This document shows, piece by piece, positions 45,291-56,900 of a stretch of DNA of 64,000 bases. Source of the DNA: Leuctra nigra. Lineage: Eukaryota > Arthropoda > Insecta > Plecoptera > Leuctridae. Location of the stretch: contig OW203773.1 in the NCBI GenBank assembly GCA_934045905.1, positions 13,689,246 through 13,753,245 on the forward strand. Reading direction: 5' to 3'. The notes below the pieces were generated by a model, which saw only the letters and a program-made list of their open reading frames with translations, was not told where the DNA came from and did no database searches. The translations under genes and the position numbers were made by a program. How positions within the stretch are numbered: position 1 is the first letter of the stretch; each line of letters begins with the position of its first letter.

Positions 45291-45976
45291 GGCTTCTGAT
45301 TTTTCAAGAAATGAAAGGGGATAGAAATGGGATTTAATTTCAAGGTATTGCTATGGATCACAAAAATTACAATAACTTTCCTAATCTTGGATACTTTTTC
45401 ATGATTTTTTTTAATAAAGGTAGAATAAACATTTGTAGAAATTAATAATTTGCTTGTGAGATTTTAGAAGTTCCACCATAATTATTAGGCCTTGAAACAA
45501 AATGGTAAACACATAGCAACCAAAAAATTGCGTGTGTTGTCAAAGCAACCAAACAATATACCTATGTTTTTCTGTCAATTTTTTATCCATCCATCCACTG
45601 TTCACTTGAATTTTTATCACTATCACTTTCCGAATAATTACTCTCATTAAAGTCATCAGCACACTCCACTAGTAACTGATTTATGGCAACTTATAGCCAA
45701 CAATATTTCAGGACGCCATTTTTCTCCTGTTTAGAAACAGTGTGAGATAAGTTTCAGAGTAAATATCACTACCAACTCAATGTAAAATAAGACAAAATGT
45801 GTTCAGAATGGTTCCTGAAGATTTGAGAATCAATATGCATACGCCATCTGTGACCAAAACTTGGTACTATTAGTGTAAGATGGGATTGTTCATCTGGCGA
45901 GCTCAACTCGTCAATCCACAGGCTGGCCACTTAGAATATGGCGAGTTGTGTTCGTCAAAATAAGCCAATGGGTTAA
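45291..45976. mobile_element. piggyBac-like element with acidic ORF remnant
   Basis: TTAA at both ends and matching termini CCCATTGGCTT/AAGCCAATGGG. On the minus strand at about 45,690-45,590 a short frame reads LLVECADDFNESNYSESDSD and stops soon after. That is like the acidic N-terminal segment of piggyBac transposases. The catalytic part is gone. Confidence 0.7.
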
Positions 45977-46049
45977 ATCCATTCTACAACTAGAGAGAGT
46001 TCCCCATTGTCTTCAATATCAGAGACCTAGTGACGTCATATGCACTCAC

Positions 46050-46166
46050 CCGACGCTTGTCCTGTTTCGCTGGATGTCTCCCAGTTTATCCCGACATCCC
46101 GGTCCAGTGAATCCAGAGGCACACCCAGTGTCGTGAGAGGGGACACCACCAGGAAGAGGCGAGAGC
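46050..46166 (-). CDS. Speculative downstream exon of the cuticle gene
   Basis: 117 bp between acceptor TTTGCCACAG and donor GTGAGT, open with phase 2 in and 2 out. In the phase carried from the upstream exons it reads PLPGGVPSHDTGCASGFTGPGC; CxxGFxGxxC resembles the end of an EGF repeat. A second frame is also open (RLFLVVSPLTTLGVPLDSLD). No terminal exon with a stop was identified, so it may equally be part of another transcript. A family C MITE starts 24 bases upstream in the intron. Confidence 0.3.
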
Positions 46167-46189
46167 CTGTGGCAAATCATCAACTTAGT

Positions 46190-46742
46190 ATTCGCACAAC
46201 CAAGATCAGTTCTGCACTCTAGTGGTAGAGATGTGGTACTAGAGGAAAGGGTTCAACATTCAATTATCCATAAGGAACCTGTAGAGTTTGGATACCTCTA
46301 CATCATACACTATTAAACATAGAACCATAAAAATTGTAAGTAGTATAGAAAAGATTATGCTTATTCGATCTGTCACCTCAGAAATGCATTTATTGTGTCT
46401 AAATAATTATAAAATAACTTTCCGTATGAAGCTAATACGGCTTATACTGTAGCCTGATTGGTCTGTTGAACCATTTCCTGTACTCTGATTGGCTGCTGCA
46501 TTTCATGTTTGCATGATAATTACGCTGCAATTTAACCTCGGAGAAAAATTCTGAGGCGACAGATCGATAAAGCATAATCTTTTCTATACTCGTTACTTTT
46601 TTCAGGGTTCTATGTTTAATAGTGTATGAAGTAGAGGTATCCAAACTCTACAGGTTCCTTATGGAGAATTGAATGTTGAACCCTTTCCTCTAGTACCACA
46701 TCTCCACCACTAGAGTGCAGAGCTGATCTTGATTGTGCGAAT
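46190..46742. mobile_element. Near-palindromic MITE, family C, copy 2
   Basis: Same ends and inverted halves as the copy at 38,038. Left end ATTCGCACAACCAAGATCAG, right end AGATTGTGCGAAT-like (TGATTGTGCGAAT). Confidence 0.75.
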
Positions 46743-46909
46743 GACACTCCAGGGTACGGCTATGATCTTGAGAATGATTTGTAAGTTGAAACTATTACCG
46801 CATTCAACAACACCATTGCCCCTTACAGTATGAAACACATATTCATGTTGAAGGTTCCATTTTTATAACCAGAAACAATATCCTATTTGCACTGTTCAAT
46901 CATCACGTT

Positions 46910-47499
46910 ATTTGCACCATTAAGATCAGCTCTGCACTCTAGTGGTAGAGATGTGGTACTAGAGGAACTTCAAGTACCTCTCTGTACGCAATTGAATGCG
47001 TACACCCTGTACGCATTCAATTCTCCATAAAGAACGTGTAGAGTTTGGATACCTCTACTTCATACACTATTAAACATAGAACCCTTAAAAAAGTAACGAG
47101 TATAGAAAAGATGATGCTTCATCGATCTGTCACCTCAGAATGTTTCTCCGAGGTTAAATTGCAGCGTAATAATCGCTAAAACATGTAATGCATCAGCCAA
47201 TCAGAGGACAGGAAATGGTCCAACGGACCAATCAGGCTACAGTATAAGCCGTATTTGCTTCATACGGAAAGTTATTTTATAACTATTTAGACACAATAAA
47301 TAAATTTCTGAGGTGACAGATCGAAAAAGCATAATCTTTTCTATACTCATTACAATTTTTATGGTTCTATGTTAAATAGTGTATGAAGTAGAGGTATCCA
47401 AACTCTACAGGTACCTTATGGAGAATTGAATGCGTACACCCTTCCTCAAGTACACATTTCTACCACCAGAGTGCAGAGCGGAAGCTTGATTTAGCGAAT
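46910..47499. mobile_element. Near-palindromic MITE, family C, copy 3
   Basis: Left end diverged (TATTTGCACCATTAAGATCAG form) and carrying an extra short duplication of GCATTCAATT/GTACGC at about 46,985-47,025. Right end GAAGCTTGATTTAGCGAAT. Confidence 0.7.
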
Positions 47500-47860
47500 A
47501 CCTACTCTTTTACTTAGAACGGTAACCTTAAAGTTTTGAAAGGCAGGCTTATTAGAAAATCATTTATGCATAATTAAAATGACACTATTGTCAATATACC
47601 TATTGATTGGTCTTCAATTTCCGGTAATAAGAGCATTTTTAGTCAAATTTGTAGGACACATTTCATATCTCCCTTTTGTTTGTAAGTAATGGGATGAAAT
47701 ATGAAATTAAATCAAGAATATACATAATTGTATCATGCGATAAGGGATAAGTATTTGTTCTCGGTGTATGTGGCATGTTTTCTGGTATGAATTCTTATTC
47801 CTACGACGGAGAGTTGGAAACCCCCTACAAATTGCTATCAGACCTATAGTGGATACTTAC

Positions 47861-47962
47861 ACATGGAATTGTATGGGACACAGTTCAGTGGACTCCAACA
47901 ACTGCCATTGGTCCGAGTATGTCCGTCGTCGTACGCAGCCCTCCTTTGACTCGGACACAACC
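47861..47962 (-). CDS. Speculative downstream exon of the cuticle gene
   Basis: 102 bp after acceptor ACTATGTTGCAG and before strong donor GTAAGT, phase 2 in and out. In the phase carried from 50,929 it reads TVVSESKEGCVRRRTYSD then QWQLLESTELCPIQFHV with no stop. Cys in an RR protein tail would be unusual. Support is splice-site and phase only. Confidence 0.3.
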
Positions 47963-48249
47963 CTGCAACATAGTCGTTCATATCGAATTCGTCCAAAAAA
48001 GTGATAAGAGATGGCGCTGCGGACGCTGTGTTATGGCCGCTGAGAGGAGGATTCAGTTCCAAGCCTACTTGGTTTCTCACGGCAAAACATGGTTCAAACT
48101 CACGCATTTTGCAGGATATTCAGATCTATGACGTCACTTTCAATACGACACTAAGTACTATTATGAATATATGTACAAATAATAATGTTGGTTTCTTGAT
48201 TATAAGCCGTTGATAATTAATAAATGACTTTCAAAATCAAGTGAATTCA

Positions 48250-48560
48250 GGTGATAGAGTGCCGTGAATGGTTTGAGTATCCGTTTCTTGTCCTCTCATT
48301 GGCTGAAGCCGGCTGAAACATTTCATGTTTGAAACACGATTGCACCGTAATTTGAACTCGGAGAAAAATTCTGAGGTGACAAATCGAACAAGCGTAATGT
48401 TTTCTTCATTCCTTATGAACTTGAGGTTTATATTTATAATAGTGTCGGATGTAGACCTATCTACATTTAGCACGCTTCGTATGGGAAATACATTCTGTCC
48501 TCCTGTCGGTAGTGTCAACTTCTACCGCTAGAGTTCTCACTGTAGCTTTTTTGGTCGAAT
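48250..48560. repeat. Diverged half of a family C element
   Basis: Contains TTGTCCTCTCATTGGCTGA, GGAGAAAAATTCTGAGGTGAC and TGTCGGATGTAGACCTATCTAC, recognisable as one arm of the near-palindromic MITEs, but strongly diverged and lacking intact ends. Confidence 0.55.
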
Positions 48561-48609
48561 AATCACGACCAGATGTACAACAATTGCTTTGTGGAATGAA
48601 TGAAAAGGT

Positions 48610-49162
48610 ATTCGCACAATTAAGATCAGCTCTGCACCCTAGTGGTGGAGATGTGGTACTAGAGGAAGGGTGTACGCATGCAATTCTCCATAAGGAACGT
48701 GTATAGTTTGGATACCTCTACTTCATACACTATTAAACATAGAACCCTTAAAAAAGTAACGAGTATAGAAAAGATGATGCTTTATCGATCTGTCACCTCA
48801 GAATTTTTCTCGGAGGTTAAATTGTAGCGTAATAATCGTTTAATCATGTAATGCATCAGCCAATCAGAGGACAGGAAATGGTCCAACGGCCCAATCGGGC
48901 TACAGTATAAGCCGTATTTGCTTCATACGGAAAGTTATTTTATAATTATTTAGACACAAAAAATACATTTCTGAGGTGACAGATCGAAAAAGCATAATCT
49001 TTTCAATACTCATTACAATTTTTATGGTTCTATGTTAAATAGTGTATGAAGTAGAGGTATCTAAACTCTACAGATGCCTTATGGTGAATTGAATGCGTAC
49101 ACCCTTCCTCAAGTACACATTTCTACCACCAGAGTGCAGAGCGGAAGCTTGATTTAGCGAAT
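48610..49162. mobile_element. Near-palindromic MITE, family C, copy 4
   Basis: Ends ATTCGCACAATTAAGATCAG and GAAGCTTGATTTAGCGAAT. Almost identical to copy 1 through most of its length. Confidence 0.78.
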
Positions 49163-49274
49163 GAAGGACAGCTACGGTACTCAAATGACACTTTCCCTCC
49201 TTTGTTCACACCGTTCAACCAATCGACCTGAAATTTTGTATAGCCACACTAATGTCATAAGAGTGATCTCGTGT

Positions 49275-49827
49275 ATTCGCTAAATCAAGCTTCCGCTCTG
49301 CACTCTGGTGGTAGAAATGTGTACTTGAGGAAGGGTGTACGCATTCAATTCTCCATAAGGTACCTGTAGAGTTTAGATACCTCTACTTCATACACTATTT
49401 AACATAGAACCATAAAAATTGTAATGAGTATAGAAAAGATTATGCTTTTTCGATCTGTCACCTCAGAAATGTATTTTTTGTGTCTAAATAAATTTAAAAT
49501 AACTTTCCGTATGAAGCAAATACGGCTTATACTGTAGCCTGATTGGTCCGTTGGACCATTTCCTGTCCTCTGATTGGCTGATGCATTACATGTTTGAACG
49601 ATTATTACGCTGCAATTTAACCTCGGAGAAAAATTCTGAGGTGACAGATCGATAAAGCATCATCTTTTCTATACTCGTTACCTTTTTCAAGGTTCTATGT
49701 TTAGTAGTGTATGCAGTAGGGGTATCCGAACTCTACACGTTCCTTATGGAGAATTGAATGCGTACACCCTTCCTCTAGTACCACATCTCTACCACTAGAG
49801 GGCAGAGCTGATCTTTATTGTGCGAAT
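49275..49827. mobile_element. Near-palindromic MITE, family C, copy 5
   Basis: Inverted relative to copy 4: begins ATTCGCTAAATCAAGCTTCC and ends GAGCTGATCTTTATTGTGCGAAT-like. Only 112 bp separate copies 4 and 5, so the pair forms a larger inverted repeat. Confidence 0.78.
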
Positions 49828-49836
49828 AGTTTGATC

Positions 49837-50148
49837 TTGAATAGGAACCTGTGATTCTATTGGAAATTAAAACTGGAAATGTTCGAACGATCAACTTAAA
49901 ATTTTGAATTGTTGTCGGGACAACCATTTTGGGTGTTTTTGTATATTTAAAGAATACCTTTATCGGACGTTTTATATGCGTTTGGATATTTGTCAACTTT
50001 CTTGAAGGAAGTATCTATCAGATATTTTATCACTGCTCATTTGGAGCATTTCGTTTCGGCTCTTTCCAAGAAGGTATGTAACTCACGAATAAATTCGCAT
50101 GCAATGCAAAGGCTCGCTCATCAACGCGTTACATAGTGCGTACTCCTA
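49837..50148 (+). repeat. Degraded Helitron-like end f
   Basis: Holds GGAACCTGTGATT and TTTGTATATTTAAAGAA interior text. Near 50,110 it has GCTCGCTCATCAACGCGTTACA, as in the intact elements, but the CTAG terminus has been lost next to the following foldback. Confidence 0.45.
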
Positions 50149-50920
50149 TAGAGTACTAGAGTGCCACGCCCACTAGGCACTTCCGGAGGATTTTGGATTT
50201 CTTTCTTATGGAAAATTACATGGGACTTACGTCGATTACGGGTCATTTATAAACAAAAAGAGTTAAGAAAATCCCAATACACCACCATTGACTTCAATCT
50301 TTCGGCAACACATCTCTTCAAAAACATACCGTATTTAATCTGTTTAAGTTATTAAACAGCTCCGAAGTGCGACGTTGCAATCTACATCAATAATATATTG
50401 TAACACGGCGCAGCGCGATGTCCTGGGAAGCAAGTTGGCAACTACGCCTTTTGATGGCAGACCTTGCACATCAATTTTAGATTGTTGATAAAAAGTAAAC
50501 AAAACCCAAGTATGTCTGTGTTATTCGAGTTTATGCACTGAATTATAAGTTCATAGTATAGTTATTTTAATTACAAGATACCATAAAACGAGCTGTCATG
50601 AGCTGTTGAAATGTAGACTGACAGTTCTACAGTTCGTGTACTCACGTAAAATTACTCATTGTTATTTATACTCAAATTACGTCATACCCTGTGTAGTGTG
50701 TTGTTTAATAACAAATTAAATTTGGTATATATTTGAAGAGATGTGTTGCCATAATATTAAAAATGGAAGATTGAAGTTCATGGTGGTGTATTGGGATTTT
50801 CTTAACTCTGTTTTGTTTATAAATGACCAGCAATCGAAGTAAGTTCCCATGTTATTTCCATAAGAAAGAAATCCAGAATTCTCCGGAAGTGCGTAGTGGG
50901 CGTGGCACCTAAGTACTCTA
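50149..50920. mobile_element. 772-bp foldback abutting a cuticle-gene splice donor
   Basis: Arms of about 185 bp: TAGAGTACTAGAGTGCCACG at the left pairs with the reverse complement ending at 50,920. Shared blocks include CACTAGGCACTTCCGGAGGA and ACCACCATTGACTTCAATCT. No coding sequence. The right end is 8 bases inside the intron from the exon border at 50,929. Confidence 0.75.
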
Positions 50921-50928
50921 TTACTTAC

Positions 50929-53900
50929 GTAATGGTGGCGTGGTATCCCTGGTCGTCTGCCGTGTACTGCACTGTGTATTGCGCGCCATTTTCTGTCTGC
51001 CAGCTGTACTGGCCGATGACGCGCATGTGCTCGTTGGGTTGACCGACATCGACTAGAGCTCCGGATTCAGAGCGGTTAGAACTCCCGCTGCGGAGCTCAG
51101 ACACGTCATAGCTGAAGAGCAAATCACGTGATTGGTGCATTTTATTAAGCCAGCATTATTAGGGTATATTTATGGTACTTTCTCTGTTGTTATTTTTGAG
51201 TTTTTGTGGAAAATATGCCCAAGGAACACCGTTCAACCAAATCGATTTGAAATTTCACACATAAAGTTCGTTCACGTTTAGAATATCGAGCCGTAATGGC
51301 GGCCGTGTACTACCGTAGTCAAGCGAACGTGTACCTAAACATGTAAATATCAATATAATATTCAAAAAATGTGTATAATTTGACTGTAGATAAAAATAAA
51401 TCAATTTTATTGAATTTTTATAATATTTACTACTGTTAAAAATTGTGTATTTGATATAATTTATACAGTTTCAATAATACAAAGAAGAAAGTCTTTCCAT
51501 TGACAGGGCAGTGTTCAAGTGAACGACCAATGAACGGCGTAAACGACGAAACGTCAGAAATATTCTTAACGTGAACGAACTTTACACTAATGTCATAAGA
51601 GCGGTCTCATAAACAATTTTGGAACAAGATTCTGTGATTCGTTGAAAATTAGAAATGGAACCATTCCAAACTATTAACTATGAGCTTGGAATAGTTTTAG
51701 GTGTTTTTGACAATTTTCATTCAAATAACTAGGCAGACATGGGCAGTATCTAGATACTTGTATCTTAAGATACGTATCTTAGATACATTTGTATCTTGTA
51801 TCTAGTATTTTAAATACATGAGCCAAATGTATCTGTATCTTGTATTTTAAATACCCATTTCTAAAGTATTTTGTATCTTTTTTGAAGATTTAAAATACAA
51901 GATACATTTTTATGCGCCTAGAATTTCACAGATAGCTTGATCTCTTGCTTGATTTCAAACAAGCATCAAATAATACACGTTGCCGTATTGAATCGATCAA
52001 GAAAATGTTAAGTATGTTGCCTTACAAATAGAACAAATTAAAATTTAATTTAGAATGAAGTCCCTACATTTTTTACTGTTGGATGATATGTATGAGTAGG
52101 GATGGCACTTTTAACGGTTCTGAAAAAATCGGTAAATTTACCGGTCAGCGGTAAATTTTGAAAAACGATGGCGGATACCAAAATATGACTATACCCAATA
52201 CAAAAATTACCCTACCTTATTATTTGACTTATTTACAAAGATTACCAGTCAGTCAGTGGTCAGGACAATAACAATACATCTAATCATTGTTAATTGTTAA
52301 TATTGACATTACTGCATTTTGATAAGGGATGATTTGATAGCTGATCGAAATAACTTACGGCAGAATAGCATTGATTCGACCAATCTAGTATGCTATACAT
52401 GTTCTTTTCTCCCACAAGAGGAATTGTCGACCATCCAATTTGATCAAGTTTCAATCGCTATGCTGTGTCTGCTAAACAAGCAAACCAGAACAAAGATCCG
52501 ACATTGGAAGTAATCGTAGGAATTGCCATTCTGAATGATAGAGGACAACTAAAAATCAACTTAAATTATGCCTAACTACTAATGTTGTCACACTGAAGTT
52601 TACTTCTAGTTATTACTTAAATTGTGATATCTCCATTCATACATTCAAAAGGATTATAAAAACAAAATTTACCATTTTTTTACCGGTAAATTAATAATTG
52701 GTAAATTTACCGGTAAATTTACCTTAATTTACCGGTAAATTTTACCGGGTGCCATCCCTATGTATGAGAATAAAAAAAGGATCTTTAAATGTATCTTTTT
52801 TGAAGTATCTAAAGATACTATCTTGTATCTTGTATTTTAAATACATCTCTAAAATGTATCTTGTATCTTGTATTTTAGATACCCAAATTAAAAGTATCAG
52901 TATCTTGTATTCCAAATACATTGAAACAGAGTATTTTGCCCATGTCTGTAACTAGGAGAGTTTTTGAACTCTTCCTTTTGAGTTCTTAGAACTTGTTGTT
53001 GAGTCCGCAAGTAGATATTTGCGGATGTCAGTCGTCAACACCACAAGACCGTGAGCTAATAATCTTATGGACGGAATCCAGTAGACTCTGGGCATTGCGT
53101 CGAAAAGTCTTGAAACTCTTTTGAGCATGCAACCGCATATTTTAATCTGGTGCACCGATTTCATCCTTGAAATCATAACTTGAATTGAATAAAATAATGT
53201 CACGTATTGAGTAATGTAACGTGTTATGTTACGTACTTACGAGAACTCGTAGCTGTGTGTGTTGTTGCTCTCGCCGCCAGTGGCAGGAGCAGCGCTAGTG
53301 TCGCACCATGACAGAGCCACCGCTAGCTGAAAACACAAGAAAATTTATTAAGGGTTGAAATTACAAATCATTTCGTCAACCCATTTTGTCTCCAATCGTA
53401 TCCAAAAAAGTGCCTGCAACAAGCGGCAAAATAGCTCGCGCTTGCTCACATTTCTAGGGGGGGGGAAGGGGGGGGTATAAGATTTAAATTTCAGGAGCAA
53501 ATACTGTAAGAAGATTTCAGCTGAGATTGATATTTAGCGAAATCAACCCATTTTGGAAAGGCAAAAAAAATCTGGGACGATCCAAACTGGTCAAAGACGA
53601 TTCACAGAAGAAGTCTAAACCAAATAAACGTTGAACAAACCAAGCTGAAACTTGGCATGAATAATCATAATACATATACCTAGGGAGAACTAAAGTCCTT
53701 TTTCGGTATTTTTATTGCAATTTTTGTTAAATAAAGTCTGCATGTACCGGAATATTCGCCTAGTTGTTGGTGCCTGTGCAGCAATGCTTGATATCAAGTT
53801 ATTAACAAAAAGAAACTTATAGTGCCCTCTTCGCATTTTCATACCGAAGACAACGAGCCCACTTGCAAGTCTGTAGAGTGTAAATTGCGATCTCTGAGAT

Positions 53901-56900
53901 TTTTTTAATGCAAAAGCAATATTTCGTTCAAAAATTTTCGGGACCAAAATATTGGAGTCGAAAAAGGTCAATAGTGAGGGCTGTTAGCACATACATTTGG
54001 CAAAATAGTGCAAAATGTGATACTAATTTTTCCTTTGGCAGTCTTATAGGAAATTTTCCGCTCTTTCATAATTTCGATATCCTCAGAAAATCGGGCGGCC
54101 ATTTTGGGCCCCAGGACTGTCCAAAGTGCCAAAAAGTGTGTATTTTAGTGAAATTATAAAACTTTTGTAAATTAATTGTTCTTGTATAATAAACGATGTG
54201 TCAGGAACGTACGATGAAAAAATAAAAATTCTAAGTCTAACCAAAGTTATATTTATTCAAGAAATTAAAGATGTCGGCGAGTAAGCTCTAAAATGGCCGC
54301 CATTTTCAGGGAATTCGTGTTTCAAGGTTGCAGTTGCTTATGTAGGTTCATATTATGGACTTTGAACTTAAAAATTGATGGATCACGAAATTAACCCTTT
54401 GGGGAGTGGGGGGTGGAGCCCTAAAGGTTTCGATGTGTATACAATAGCCCATACTAGCTAGATAAAAATGGTTCCATGCACATACTAAAGAAAATGTGCT
54501 CTCTTCAAAAAAAAATACGAGAACTCAAAATAATGCCGCCATCTTGGATAAAAAGAGCTTATATTTCTTTTTTCGTAAATTTCAGTACGTTCTCCATACA
54601 ATACGAAAAAGTTTATGTGACATAAAATATAGCCCTAATTATAATAAATACATTTGTAATTTGCATATTCTCTGTATCTCCAACCGTTCTCCCCAAAAAC
54701 TTCATTTGTGTGTTGATAAAACGTCCCAAGATAGGGATTTTAACATGTAATTGAGCGAGCGTAGCGAGCGTCACCACGGTACTCTTATGGCACTTTCTCT
54801 GTGTGTTTTTTTGTTGTTTTTTTTGCCTGCACTGCCCAGGTCAAACCGCACAACCAATCGATCTGAAATTTTGTACACATACTAACGTATTCTATGCGAT
54901 CCCTGGGATCTTTTCTGAACGATATCCTGTGATTGGTTCAAATTTTATAAAAATTATCTTTCGATTGGTTGGTTCGATCAATTTGAAATTTAGCAAAGTC
55001 ATTGCAACCAACATTGTACCCAATCAAAAAAAATTTTAGCCAAATCCTCCAATTGGTTCAAATTTGAAACCATTTTTCCTGTAATTTTTGAAATTTAAAC
55101 TGGAACCGATTGACCGACTAACTAAAAACTTCGCATGGTCATTGGTACCAACATTTAAGGTATTTTTGCCAATTTTCACTCTAATCTGTCGTTATTTTCA
55201 AAAGTTTTTGTCATTTTAGGGACTTTTTGCGTGTTGGCTGTCAAATTCACGGCGACTTCGAATCTACAAGGCAAGGTAGTTAGAGCAGAAAGTTTTAAAC
55301 GATATGAAACTAATAATGACCGTTCAACAGATTGATCTGATATTGTGTACACACACTACATATCATATCATATGAGTGGTCCCAGATATATTTTTTGAAC
55401 GAGATCCTGTGATTTTTGAAAATTAACAAGGAACCGTTCAATCATAAAGGTTTAATCGATCAACTTAAAACTTAGCAAGGATTGGCAACTTAAAACTTAG
55501 CAAGGATTGGCACCAATATTTTTCATTTGTATACTTAATTTAAAACGGCCTATAGCCACACCACCATTTGACCTATCAAATGGTCTTCGATTAATCTGAT
55601 CAATCAAACTCATATTTTGCATGGTCGTTCAGACCAACATTGTCTCTTATTTTACAAATTTTCAGCCCTACCAGTCAAGAACATAGATGCACTTATTGAC
55701 AGTTTTAATAACTGTCAGAAATGACATTTCAAAACAGAAATTCCACTGCATTCTGGGTTGCTCTATGTAGCAAAGCAAAGTTTATAGATGGCTATTTTCA
55801 ATATCAAGTAAGACAGATTCTTTTCTTAGTTGATCATATTGCAATACATAATGTAGTCAAAATGTAATGTATGTATTTCATATACATAGGTATAGGTATA
55901 CCTTATCTAAAATAATTTATTTTACGATATGGATTGTGTTTCACAGTTATGAAAACGACGTTTTGACTAGATAACATCATATTTTACACATTTCCAGCCC
56001 AATCGGTCAAGAATTTACAGACTTATTGCTGTTTTAAGTGTTTGAATATCTGTCCAAAGAGATTGATGGAAAAATATCAGTACAATAATATGTTATTTAA
56101 TTGATCCAGAGTGTTTATGAAAAGTTGCAGGGAAAATTGGTAATAAATAATGTATAGTTAGTTATCTTTGATTGAATGGATCGTGCTATGATTGGCGATG
56201 TCGTGCGTGTCGGTGCTCGCTCATCAACGCGTTACACCGAGCGTTTTCCTAGTTTTAGTTCAGGAGGCGGTGACTCGATACCTTTGTAGTGAACAAGGGA
56301 TGAGCAAAGTAGCAAATTTATCATCATTTTTCAACTGCTGTGCGCAAAATAACGAAATATAAACGCGTATCATCGAAGATGGCGGCATAATTTTGGGATC
56401 TCGTGATTTTTTTCGAACAGAGCACAGTTTTATTAGTGTGTGCAAGAAATTATTAGTCTCTATCTATTATGGATTATTTTACACACATCGAAACCTTTAG
56501 GTCTCCACCCCCCACCCCCCAAAGGGTTAATTTCGTGATCCATCGATTTTTAAGTTAAATGTCCATAATATGAACATACATAAGCAACTGCAACCTTGAA
56601 ACACGAATTCCCTGAAAATTGCGGTCATTTTAGAACTTACTCGCCGACATCTTTAATTTCTTGAATAAATACAACTTTAGTTAGACTTAGAAATTTTATT
56701 TTTTTATCGTACGTTCCTGACACATTGTTTATTATACAAGAACAATAAATTTACAAAAGTTTAATAATTTCACTGAAATACACACTTTTTGGCACTTTGG
56801 ACAGCCCTGGGGCCCAAAATGGCCGCCCGATTTTTTGAGGATATCGAAATTATGGGAGAGCGGAAAATTTCCTATAAGACTGCCCAAGGAAAAATTAGTA

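Noticed and set aside
47844..48107. 87-codon minus frame (EFEPCFAVRNQVGLELNP)
   Set aside because: Frame with no leader or splice support as a whole. Only its 47,861-47,962 part, in a different frame, has splice borders and is listed as speculative.
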